Shown: one piece after another, positions 21,620-31,044 of the stretch
Position numbering within the stretch: position 1 is the first letter of the stretch
Layout of the letters: each line of letters begins with the position of its first letter
Assembly (NCBI GenBank): GCA_016617855.1
Contig: JAECUM010016777.1
Span: 16,282-80,281 of the forward strand
Direction of reading: 5' to 3'
DNA length: 64,000 nt
Source: Megalonaias nervosa
Lineage: Eukaryota; Mollusca; Bivalvia; Unionida; Unionidae
Notes under the pieces: model-generated
What the model was told of the DNA's origin: nothing
The model's input: the letters and a program-made list of their open reading frames with translations, nothing else
Databases searched by the model: none
Translations under genes and position numbers: made by a program

Positions 21620-22053
21620 TGTCTGCGTTAAGTAATTTTGAAATACTGGATAAACTAAAAAAAGTAAAAAATTTCAGTGGAGTTTATTCTAAAGATGAAC
21701 TTATGGCGATTCCAACGTCGCTAGGTTCGTGTGTTATAAATATACAAGATTTTAACGACGGATCTGGCACACACTGGGTAGCTGTTTATGATAACAATTA
21801 TTTTGACTCGTTCGGAATTCTACCAAGTGACGCAGTAAAAAAATATATGAGTAGATTGCAAGATACAAAGTCTCTTGCGAAAACAATAAATTATTCGTCT
21901 AATCAAATTCAACCAGTTGGAACTTCCGCTTGTGGATATTATTGCGTAATGTTCATTAAACAGATGACCAAAAATCCAGATTTTTTAAAGTTTATTTTGC
22001 AATTTGACAAACAACCTTCTCACGCTAATGAGATTGCATTAAATTTTATCTAA
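21619..22053 (+). CDS. Adenain-type maturation protease
   Basis: 144 residues, intact. A Ulp1/adenain-like cysteine protease that cleaves capsid precursors. Catalytic residues are visible: His in GTHWVAVYDN (about residue 52), Asp in NNYFDSFG (about residue 63) and Cys in TSACGYYCVMFI (about residue 116), in the order His-Asp-Cys typical of the clan. Starts by TAATG overlap with the preceding gene, suggesting translation coupling or tight packing. Family B copies at 40400-40806 and 59096-59518 are damaged. Confidence 0.9.
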   Translation: MSALSNFEILDKLKKVKNFSGVYSKDELMAIPTSLGSCVINIQDFNDGSGTHWVAVYDNNYFDSFGILPSDAVKKYMSRLQDTKSLAKTINYSSNQIQPVGTSACGYYCVMFIKQMTKNPDFLKFILQFDKQPSHANEIALNFI

Positions 22054-22066
22054 ACTTAGATATACA

Positions 22067-22258
22067 ATGTCAACATATTGTCTCAAGTGTAAAACTAAAA
22101 CAGAAAATAAAGACGAAAAAACAGAAAAAACAAAAAATAATAGAATAATGCTGAAAAGTATTTGTGCAATCTGTGGAAGAAAAAAAAGTATGTTTTTACC
22201 GAAAACAAAGTTGTCCGGAGCGGGTTACCGTGACAAAATTATTTTAGTAGACGACTAA
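22067..22258 (+). CDS. Small zinc-ribbon protein (DUF5679-like)
   Basis: 63 residues, intact. Two CxxC knuckles, CLKC near the N-terminus and CAIC near residue 43, with KMK/K-rich sequence between. It matches the short 'YCVKC...CxxC' zinc-ribbon proteins common in large DNA viruses and Polintons. The unit 2b counterpart is at 46906-47050. Function unknown; nucleic-acid or protein binding is likely. Confidence 0.65.
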   Translation: MSTYCLKCKTKTENKDEKTEKTKNNRIMLKSICAICGRKKSMFLPKTKLSGAGYRDKIILVDD

Positions 22259-22265
22259 ATAAATA

Positions 22266-23653
22266 ATGACATGCGACCGCGAGCACGATAGAGATTTGTG
22301 TCTCGAGCAAAATAAAATTGTTACATATTGTCAGAAATGCAAAAACAGAGAAATAATTGGAACAGGTATAGATATACATAAATTTATTGGAAAATTGCCG
22401 AAACCAAAAGGCGGTTGGACATTGCCAGGCCATAAATATACTGGACCTTATAATCCTCTTGATAAACAACTTGACGAAAACAATAATCCACTGCCAGGAC
22501 AAGAGCCTTACAATCAAGTTGACGCAATAGCAATGCGCCATGATATCTGCTACAGACATATTGAGCTTCCAGACAGAGAACAAAATAAACATAGCTGCGA
22601 TAAAGTAATGTTAGACGAACTTCGTGATATGAAACCTGTAAATATGCGAGAACGTGTTGACCGAAGGCTGGTCCAGGGTTTTATTGGAGCAAAATATAAA
22701 CTCGGACTCGGTAAAAAAGAATTATATGATGATCTTGCAATTGAGCTACACAGATCTAAAAAAAAAAGTTTCCGCGACGTAAAGTTGTCGCAAATGCCGT
22801 TGATGATATCTGGGCGATAGATTTAGTTGATCTTTCAAATCTAGCCCAATATAACGTCGGCGCTGATGGCGCTCCAAAGAGATATCTTTTTAATGTTGTG
22901 GATGTTTTTAGCAAATACGCGTTTAGTATACCCGTTTCGGATAAAACAGGGACATCGATGACTGATGCGCTCAAACAAATTATTGTTAACACAGAAAGAA
23001 AACCAAATAGAATCTGGACTGATCATATAGCGGAATTCTTTAGTAAAAAATTTGAACAGTTTTTGGAGCAAAATAACATTATAAAATATGTTACAGGAAA
23101 TGAGGGAAAAAGTGTCATCGTCGAGCGATTTAATCGCACGCTCAACGAAAAAATCCACAAATATTTGACAGCTAAAAATACGAGTAAATATATTGACAAT
23201 TTCCAAAACACTATTGAGGAGTATAATAACACGAAACACAGATCCCTTTCGCTAGGCAAAAGTAAAATGTCGCCAAACGACGCGATTGCAAATCCAATAT
23301 TAGCAAACGAAAACATGCACCGACGACACAGATTTAAAGTTGATGATAAAGTTAGAATTTCTTTGACGAAAAAAACATTTGAGAAAGGGTATACTCATAA
23401 CTGGAGTGAAGAAGTATTTGTTGTTGATAAAGTACTTTTAACAATACCAGTTACATACTCGTTAAAAAATTTATTAGGTGAGCCTATAACTGGCAGTTTT
23501 TATGAGCAAGAACTTCAGGAAAGAGAACAAGATATATTTGTTATTGAAAAAGTTATTAAAAAGCGCGGCAACAAAAGTTTAGTCAAATGGCGAGGGTATA
23601 GCGATAAATTTAATAATTGGGTACCAACTAAGTCGATCTCATCGACAGAATAA
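22266..23653 (+). pseudogene. PLA2-like domain fused to DDE integrase with chromodomain
   Basis: Read as one gene with a single frame change at an A10 run (22758-22767). The first frame (from 22266) has a CxxC pair, then a PLA2-like core of the parvovirus VP1 type: a calcium-loop-like YTGPYNPLDKQL and the helix NQVDAIAMRHDICYRH with the His-Asp pair. After the A10 run the second frame carries the retrovirus-type integrase core. The Asp lies in AIDLVDL, the second Asp in RIWTDHIAEFF and the Glu in VIVERFNRTL. A C-terminal SH3-like part and a chromodomain (SLVKWRGYSDKFNNWVP) end at 23653. No stop separates the two parts apart from the shift. Integrase inserts the element DNA. The role of the PLA2 part is unknown, but such domains breach membranes in parvoviruses. 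Confidence 0.8.
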
Positions 23654-23691
23654 TATTATTATAAATTTCTTCGTATTTTATTAATACTGAT

Positions 23692-24106
23692 TTACATTTT
23701 ACTGGTTTGCATAAAGAAATTAAATGTAATTTTCTTACACCGTCCATTGACATTAAATTTTTTAACAAAAATAAAATCGTATTTTATATTTCTTTGTTGT
23801 CCAGCTATTTTTACGTTTAAAAAGGGCTTTATAAGATGCCAAAATATTTGATGCTCGGCAACAGTAAAATTAAATTTTATTATTTTTTTTAGCAATATGG
23901 TACTTAACCTTATATCTCCAGTTGTTGGCCTCCTTAGATATTTTTTTACTAACAACAACATCATCTTCGTCGTCGTCATAGTTATGCAAAATATCTTTTT
24001 CAGTATAATCAGCAAATCTGTCATTAATAATATTTTCTGATGTAAAATTTGAAACTGAAACAAAATCTTCCGAATTTAGTTTGGCCAGTCTCTCAATTAA
24101 GTTCAT
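23692..24106 (-). pseudogene. Unknown protein, one frame break
   Basis: Starts MNLIERLAKLNSEDF at 24106. The N-terminal part is acidic (NYDDDEDDVVVSKK). The frame changes at a T8 run (23883-23890), and the second frame (VAEHQIFWHLIKPFLNV and a Phe/Lys-rich end) stops at 23692. I recognise no family. Divergent from the next gene, 37 bp apart. Confidence 0.45.
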
Positions 24107-24143
24107 TATTATAATAATCTTTGTCTAATTAATAAATAATAAG

Positions 24144-24425
24144 ATGTTCGGAGAAATAAAATATCATCAGCGAGTTAATATATTAAATCACAAAGAATTA
24201 GCTGAATCAATTCAAGCTTGTTTATTTGGACATAATTTTTATTTCGTTGATGTTATGATAACATTAGGCGAATCCGACAAATTTTTATTAACACCAGCAG
24301 ATAAAATAAAACTCGATACAAATAAAATGATGACATTACGATTTAATCGTGATGATGTTATGGTATTTAGTCATAATTGTCTTTCTCAAAATGATGTAGA
24401 AAATATTATTAATTATCGTATTTAA
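24144..24425 (+). CDS. Unknown 93-residue protein
   Basis: Intact frame starting MFGEIKYHQRVNIL, with mixed alpha/beta composition and no metal-binding or membrane motif. The tail overlaps the convergent HNH gene by 17 bp. Its retention open among broken neighbours suggests a real gene, but I recognise no homologue. Confidence 0.5.
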   Translation: MFGEIKYHQRVNILNHKELAESIQACLFGHNFYFVDVMITLGESDKFLLTPADKIKLDTNKMMTLRFNRDDVMVFSHNCLSQNDVENIINYRI

Positions 24426-25234
24426 AATTAAATCTATCAAATGTCAACATCGACGTTGCTGATTTAGTTTTGCCATCAGCGACAAATTTTACTACACATG
24501 AATCAATTTTATGATATTTTGCCGCAGATGCCTTTGATCTAAATTTCATTTCTTCATTAGTTTCTAAATTTATTGAAATTATTTGTTTAGCCGGATTTTT
24601 AAAATTATTACCATCAGAACCAGCTCCACGTCTTGTGTTTTCTTTTGATGTTACCAGATCTAAATTTTCTAAACGATTATCGGTCTTAATTTTATTTATA
24701 TGGTCGATAACTAAGCTATTAGGTATTAGTCCGTTGAAAGTTTCAAACACAAAACGGTGTGAAATATAATGAACAAAATTAGTTTTTATATCACGTACCA
24801 TTACATGTAAATAACCATCTTTATCCAAACTTCCAACAATTTTTTTTTGTTCTTTTATGTCTAATAATTCCCTTATCATCTGCCTCATATAAATCAAATA
24901 CTGGATGAGGTTGAAATTCATTTTGTAATGATAAATTTTCAATATTATCATCAGCAACTGCGTCATTTGCTCTGTATACTCGTTGTCCTTCTGGAATATC
25001 GCCGCAAAACAAAGTATAAATAAAATCTTTTCTAAACGTTTTAATTCTTTCTGTATCATCGCCTTTTACTGAAATTAACATGCCAGCTGGTGTTGATATG
25101 CCAACAGATTTTTTAGATTTTATATTAATAACAGAACCAAGTGCATTTGCAGCGTATAAGTTGTACATTGGGTGAGCATAATAAGTTTCTTGCTCTTCCG
25201 CCGTCAGTGGTATATATCTCAAAATTTCTGTCAT
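24409..25234 (-). pseudogene. HNH endonuclease with NUMOD-type modules, one frame break
   Basis: Starts MTEILRYIPLTAEEQ at 25234. The first frame looks like a NUMOD4-type start followed by a decayed repeat of the same kind (HPVFDLYEADDKGIIR). The frame changes at a T9 run (24840-24848). The second frame holds the HNH core: HRFVFETF, then LVIDHINKIKTDNRLENLDLV, where His-Asn and NxxxNL are diagnostic. A NUMOD1-like segment, MKFRSKASAAKYHKI, follows. Phage-type homing or host-DNA-cutting endonucleases have this order. A free-standing relative in unit 2b lies at 50878-51489. Confidence 0.8.
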
Positions 25235-25312
25235 TATACTATAAGGTTTTTCATATCTCTAATTAGGAATTTTAAAAAATTCAATTAAATATAAAATATT
25301 ACTATATATATA
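25235..25312. promoter_or_regulatory. Divergent intergenic region, HNH / DNA polymerase
   Basis: 78 bp of very AT-rich DNA with TATATATATAATG immediately before the polymerase start. A TATA-like element is plausible. Confidence 0.35.
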
Positions 25313-28300
25313 ATGTTAAAATTGCGATATATTACTAAAAAGAACATTATCAAATCAGAAAAAATTGCTTCAGCATTTTGTGGTTACGACAACAGTTACA
25401 AACTTGATGATCAAAAAATTTTAGCACATTTTAGCTCCACAAATTTATTTCATCTTTTACAGCCTGTTATAGCTCAAGAACTAACGGCTCATAAAAGTAT
25501 CAAACTTATAGTCCAATATCATACGATTTTATCAAAGTTACACGCAGTTGAAGATGTACTTGATGTAATTTTTGAAACAAAAAGTTTTGACAGCGAAATT
25601 TCAGAACCATATTTAACAGCAAAATCGAGAAAAATATTAACTGGAACAAACATTACCATGGTCGCCGATGAAATACATCAAGAAATAAATACAAAATTCG
25701 AAGAATTTACTTCATCAGGATCAGGTTGGAAATTTGAAATGATAAAAGAAGTTTTATTTCACACAGCAGAATAGAACGTACTTCACGGCAGCGGCGCTAA
25801 TAGCGCTGGATACGTCGATCTCCCTCAAAAAATTAAAAACAAAAAAATGCTGTATTAATGTCAAAAACGATGATGACAAATGTTTTCAATGGTCTATCCT
25901 TTCTGCGATGTTTCCAAAAGAAAAAAATGCTGATCGTGTTAACAAGTATTTTCCGCACGAGGACGAACTAAACTTTTTAGGAATAACTTTTCCAGTAGCA
26001 GAAAATTATATACCAAAGTTTGAAAAACAAAACAGTATCTCAGTAAATGTTTTCGGACTAGATGAGCGAGAAAACGCTTGCCCGAGATATATCTCAGAGA
26101 ATGCTACACAAAATACAGTAAATTTATTATCTTATCGAGGACATTATTGTTGGATAAAAAACTTTAACGGACTAGTTGGCAAACAGTACAGTAAAAATAA
26201 AAATAAAAAATATTTCTGCTACAGATGTTTGCACGGTTTTTCTAGCGATGAAAGACTGCAGAAGCATCTCAAATACTGTGTCAATGTTCAAAGAATAAGT
26301 ATGCCTAGCGAAAAATAAAAAATATTAAAATTTAAAAATTATGATCATAAACTTAATATTCCTTTTGTTATTTACGCTGATTTCGAGTGTCTACTTGTTC
26401 CTGTGGTTGGAGAAGAAAATAATCCGAATAAATCCAGTACTAGAAAAATTCAACAGCATATTCCTTGCGGAGTAGCTTATAAAGTAGTTTGTTGCGCTAA
26501 CGATAAATTTTTAACTCCGATAAAGTTATATAGCGGTGAAAATCCTGCCGTATGGCTATTAAAAAATTTAATAGACGAAGTTAACAAAATTTCTAACAGA
26601 TTACTTAAAACAGCTCAAATGAAAATAACAACTAAACAGCAACTCGACTTTGATAAAGGAGTTGATTGTCATATTTGTGAAAAGTTGCTGGTGGATTCTA
26701 ACGGAGATCGTGATAAGGTGCGAGATCATTGTCATTTGACCGGCCTTTATCGTGAAGCAGCTCATAACGGTTACAATTTAAAATTTCATGCTCCAGATTT
26801 TATTCCCGTAGTTTTACATAACTTTCGTGGCTATGATAGTCGTATCATCGTAGAAGCTTTTGGTGATGAAAATATTAAAGCTAAACTAAAATTAAATAAT
26901 ACAATAAAATGTATTCCAAAAAATTTTGAAAAGTATATGTCGGTGACGCTCGGTAAACTACGTTTTATTGACAGTGTGCAATTTATAGCGGCATCATTAG
27001 ATGAGCTTGCTAAAGGTTGTAGCAATTTCGCTAACCTAAAAAGTTGCTTCGGTGAAAACTATATCGATCTGACAAAAAAGGTATATTTCCGTACGAGTAT
27101 CTCGACGATTGGAGCAGATCTGATGAAACTTCTCTACCTAGCAAAGATAAATTTTACTCGCAACTCAAAAACGAAAATATCACAGATGACGAATACAAAT
27201 ATGCGCAAGATATTTGGAATAAATTTAGTTGTAAAACATTTGGTGATTATCATGATCTATATTTGAAAACAGATGTATTATTGCTAGCAGATGTTTTTGA
27301 GAGTTTTTGCCGGGTAAGCTATAGCATTTATGGATTAGACCCCTGTTGGTATTATTCCTCTCCAGGATTGTCTTGGGACGCTCTACTAAAACCGAGTAAA
27401 ATAGAACTAGATCTCTTAACAGATGTCGATAAGTTTAACTTTATTCAAAAAGGTATCAGAGGCGGAATTAGCGTTATAACAAAGAAATACGCAGCTGCTA
27501 ATAACAAGTACTTAAAAAATTATGATAAAAATCTCCCGTCGAATTACATCATTTATCTGGGCGCCGATAATTTTATGGTTATGCGATGTCAGAGCCAATG
27601 CCACATAGTGGATTTCATTGGATAACTCCAGATCAATTTCTTAAAGAAACTGAAAAAGATTTACCTAGAGAAATTAATATCGATTTTTCAGATATTTCAT
27701 ATTTTGTTGAAGTTGATCTAGATTATCTTAGTTCACTACATGATCTACATAACGACTACCCGTTTTGCGCAGAGTCAATGATGATTAATTACAGTTTATT
27801 ATCGCCTAAACAACGAGCAACGACAACAGCAAAAAAGTCGATTGTTAATAAGTTAGTTCCAAATTTGTTAGATAAAAGAAAATTTGTTAGATAAAAGAAA
27901 TTATGTTATGCACTACAAAAATTTAAAACAAGCAGTAGATGCTGGACTAATTCTGAGAAAGGTCCAGCACGTGCTGAAGTTTAATCAATCGAAGTGGATG
28001 GAAAATTATATTGATCGTCGTGCTGTGGCTAAAACCGAATTTGAGAAAAACTTTCTCAAGTTAATGAACAACTCGGTGTTCGGTAAGACGATGGAGAACA
28101 AGAGAGTCTCTATAGAAATCGTTAATGACATAAGTCGCAGAAATAAATTAGTTAATGATGATGGTTTTGTTAGTATGAAAATATTTAATGAAAATTTTGT
28201 TGCAATACAACGACGAAAGACAAATTTAAAGTTAAATAAACCTATTTATGTTGGTGCAGCTGTACTTGATATATCGAAGTGACTGATGTACGATTTTCAC

Positions 28301-28821
28301 TATAATTTTACCAAAAAGCAGTGGCCAGATTCGGAGTTGCTATTTACTGATACAGATTCGCTAGTTTATAATATAAAATGTGAAGATGTTTATGAGGATA
28401 TTTACAATAATAAAAATCTGTTCGATTTATCAGATTATCCAGCATATAGTGGATTTCAAGATAATTCGAATAAAAATGTTATTGGTAAAATGAAAGATGA
28501 GTTTATGTTTATGCCAGTTAGGGAATTTGTTGGACTAAAGAGCAAAATGTATGCTGTCATATTAGATGACAATAAACTTACAAAAAAGCAAAAGGTATTC
28601 CTCGAGGATATGTGAAAAAGATGATGAATTTTGACGATTTTAAAGCAGCGCTAAACAATACCATCAGTTTTATCATAACAAATGTTATCAGAACAAATCA
28701 TCATAAACTTGAAACTGATACGATCATAAAACGTGGACTAAGTAATTTTGATGATAAAAGATATTGCAGTGACGGAATTAACACACTAGCGCTTGGACAT
28801 TATACAATTAATTTTGTCTAA
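25313..28821 (+). pseudogene. Protein-primed family B DNA polymerase, multiple breaks
   Basis: About 1,165 codons of the Polinton replicative polymerase. Motifs in order: a C2HC-like knuckle (FCYRCLHGF), Exo I (VIYADFECLL), an endonuclease VII-like metal site (CHICEKLL, then VRDHCHLTG), Exo II (HNFRGYDS), Exo III (YLKTDVLLLADVFE), motif A region (YGYAMSE), motif B (LMNNSVFGKTMEN) and motif C (LLFTDTDSLVY). Breaks: TAG 25772-25774, frame change at A7 25841-25847, TAA 26316-26318, frame changes at A6 27074-27079 and T4 27571-27574, a 19-bp tandem duplication (27864-27882 repeated at 27883-27901), TGA 28280-28282, and a frame change at A6 28582-28587. In the endonuclease VII-like site the usual second Cys after the His region is replaced (HNGYN). 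Confidence 0.92.
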
Positions 28822-28833
28822 ACATTAGAAATA

Positions 28834-29284
28834 ATGTTTGAAAATTTAACATTAGCAGATGGAGTTAATAGCAAAATAAAAAAAAATAATGGTTAATAGC
28901 CAACAATTATCATTTGAATTTAAAGATGAAATTTCAGGTATTTGTTTTAGTAAATTTGACAGAATCAAACTCTCCCTTATCAAATCAGATGACAGCAAAT
29001 ATTTTAGTTATCTCGAAAGTTTACGAGACGAGCTTGCATTAAAATATGACAATTTGCATAATCCGATTAGCCAATACCAGTATACAAAAATTACTATAGA
29101 CCTAGATAGGTCGAAGGTTTACGTGAAAGGTAGTAAGCATCTTCTCGGTAACATAGCAATGAAAGAACTATTTGAATGTCGTCGTAAAGTATCTGGTAGA
29201 ATTAAATTTTATCTATATAATCATGATAGCACATATTACCTAATATCAAACGTAGAAATATTATGTGTTGCTCAAGAAATATAA
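28834..29284 (+). pseudogene. Unknown protein, frame break near the start
   Basis: An ATG at 28834 opens a short frame (MFENLTLADGVNSK) that meets an A9 run at 28878-28886. The long frame from 28889 (131 residues, MVNSQQLSFEFKDEISGI, intact to 29284) follows at once. Either the true start is 28889 or the A9 run has changed length. Mixed beta-rich sequence with SKVYVKGSKHLLG; no family recognised. It is the last gene before the right terminus. Confidence 0.45.
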
Positions 29285-29579
29285 CTATATCTGTTTTTTA
29301 ATACTGTTCCAGCTAAGTTTTATAGTAATCGAACATAGCATATATGTGTGTGATTTAGATTTTAACGTTGCTTTTACACTGTATTTTTTTTGGGGGGGGC
29401 TATGACAATCAGTGAGTTTATTCAAATTTTTGTTTATATCAGAGTTTATTCACTGTATTTTGATTTGGAAATAGATCAGATTTGACTATCACATCAAATG
29501 ATTAAGCGAGACAACTCCGTCAAGCATAGCTTAGCAATAAACAGTTGTGTGTTTGTTGTGCTAAGTTAATGTTATGCAT

Positions 29580-29650
29580 AACATACAGACAGACAGACAT
29601 ACAGACAGACATACATACAGACAGACAGACATACATACAGACATACAGAG
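29580..29650. repeat. ACAG/ACAT microsatellite
   Basis: Alternating acagacag and acatacat tetranucleotides over about 70 bp, ending in ACAGAGAGAC. Confidence 0.9.
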
Positions 29651-30019
29651 AGACCCAAGTTCTATCACAACTGCAGCTGAAAACGTAACTATATATTATT
29701 CTGACTCAAAACAAGATATGTACTTAGCTTCAAGTTATTTTTAGACGGCATTATATAGTATGTGAATCTATAAACTTATCGATTATCTTAGTGTCTCTTA
29801 GCAACATTCACGAATACAGACTTTTAACTCGGCTGAAATGCGGGTTTTATATATCCTATAGATTTCTCGAATGTATTTGGAAATTGAAATATTTTCACTT
29901 ACCTCTGTACACGTAATTATGTAGCAGAAATGATCACAAAGGAAAATTCTAACTGCCTTTATAGTGTCCAAACGGAATTTCTATACTGTCATAGGCCCAT
30001 ACAAAATTCCCATAATAAC

Positions 30020-30350
30020 TAAATCAAGGCTAAAGACAGGAAATTTCCTAAAATGACGTCAAAATCAGGTTAAGAATAGGGGATTTCCAATGGATTTTTT
30101 AGAATATAACGCCAAAATCAGGTCAATTTGCTATAGATTTTCCTAAAATATAACGCCCACTCCAAATCAAGGTCAAAGATAAGGAATTTCTAATGGATTT
30201 TTTAGAATATAACGCCAAAATCAGGTCAATTTGCAATAAATTTTCCTAAAATATAACGCCCACTCCAAATGAAGGTCAAAGATAAGGGATTTCTAATGGT
30301 TTTTTCTTAAAACGCCTACTGAAATCAAGGTCATGAAATAGATTTCCCCA
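30020..30350 (+). repeat. 103-bp tandem repeat, about 3 copies
   Basis: AATGGATTTTTTAGAATATAACGCCAAAATCAGGTCAATTTGC appears in two near-identical full copies 103 bp apart (anchor at 30101 and 30204). Partial copies lie before and after (GGATTTCTAATGGTTTTTTCTTAAAACGCC). Non-coding and subterminal; a replication or binding-site array is one possibility. Confidence 0.8.
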
Positions 30351-30440
30351 AAATAACGATATATAAAACACAGTTAAAATTTTATTCGTGGTCATTTCTG
30401 TTATAGGATTATACGTGAACAGAGGTAAGTGAAAATATTT

Positions 30441-30510
30441 TTGACAAAATGTTACTATAGAAAGTTTTGGAGGGGTAGGGGATCTTGGATAGTGGAACCT
30501 TATTTACATA
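30441..30510 (+). repeat. Third, internal copy of the terminal palindrome arm
   Basis: TTGACAAAATGTTACTATAGAAAGTTTTGGAGGGGTAGGGG, then GGAACCTTATTTACATA, parallels the outermost arm of the right terminus (CTGACAAAAATGTTAACG, GTTTTGGGGGGTAGGGG, GGAACCTC, TATGTATAC). It ends exactly where the terminal inverted repeat begins. Confidence 0.65.
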
Positions 30511-30805
30511 CAGCTTTAGTAATATCATTATCAAATAAAATATCAACCATGTTGTCAATAAATGTCATTACATCATCTGCCCAACCCGCTATCCACATAT
30601 CATTTTCAGTCGCAAATAGCCATACTGACCCATATTTTGGTGATATATGATATCCAACTTTTTTAATACAATCGCTTATTATTTTAGTTTCTATACCATT
30701 ATAACTTGAGGCTGCTCTAATCGAATTAAATCTCTTACAAAATTTATTTGTCAGATCAAATCCAACATGTCGGATTGACTTATAGTGATACATTATATAT
30801 AACAT
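30500..30805 (-). CDS. TIR-encoded small protein, NUMOD1-like (right copy)
   Basis: Same protein as at 14387-14680, with about six residue differences (for example YNGIE for YTGIG, MWIAG for MRIAG) and a different C-terminal tripeptide beyond the TIR boundary. The annotated start adds MLYI; the shared start is the ATG at 30793. Both copies remain open despite the decay around them. Confidence 0.6.
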   Translation of the reverse strand: MLYIMYHYKSIRHVGFDLTNKFCKRFNSIRAASSYNGIETKIISDCIKKVGYHISPKYGSVWLFATENDMWIAGWADDVMTFIDNMVDILFDNDITKAVCK

Positions 30806-31044
30806 TTCATTTGTTTAATTAATTTTGTCTATAGGCAATAGTAGTATACATAATTGAGTTGTTCCTATCTCAGAGACCCCCTACCTCGACAAAACAAATT
30901 TTGTCAGAAATATGTTAGAAAAGTCTTATCATATGAAAAGCATCATTTTAAGCTATAAACAGCTGCTGACAAAAATGTTAACGTATAACGTTTTGGGGGG
31001 TAGGGGCGTCTCTGAGAAAGGAACCTCAAATTATGTATACTACT
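30512..31044 (-). repeat. Element 1 right terminal inverted repeat (533 bp)
   Basis: Complement of 14136-14668, with scattered substitutions and equal length. Confidence 0.92.
30840..31044. repeat. Right terminal imperfect palindrome (205 bp)
   Basis: Bounded by AGTAGTATACATAAT at 30840 and ATTATGTATACTACT ending at 31044. The arms are complementary as at the left end. Confidence 0.85.

Larger units (their letters stand above)
29285..30440. other. Non-coding right-end region of element 1
   Basis: No gene. It contains a CAGA/CATA microsatellite (29580-29650), a G-run (29392-29399) and the 103-bp tandem repeat described separately. Confidence 0.7.
14136..31044. mobile_element. Polinton/Maverick element 1 (family A), complete ends
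   Basis: A 16,909-bp unit beginning AGTAGTATACATAAT and ending with its exact complement ATTATGTATACTACT, flanked by CTGTG duplications. It carries 533-bp terminal inverted repeats. Polintons usually start AG and duplicate 6 bp; here the exact duplication is 5 bp. Genes cover capsid morphogenesis, packaging, maturation, replication and integration. Two leftmost genes run on the minus strand, the structural block from 16508 runs on the plus strand, and the replication genes lie on the right. Most coding frames have at least one break, so this copy is probably inactive as read. Confidence 0.95.

Noticed and set aside
29580..29650. CRISPR-like regular repeats
   Set aside because: Simple tetranucleotide microsatellite without spacers; the genome is animal.
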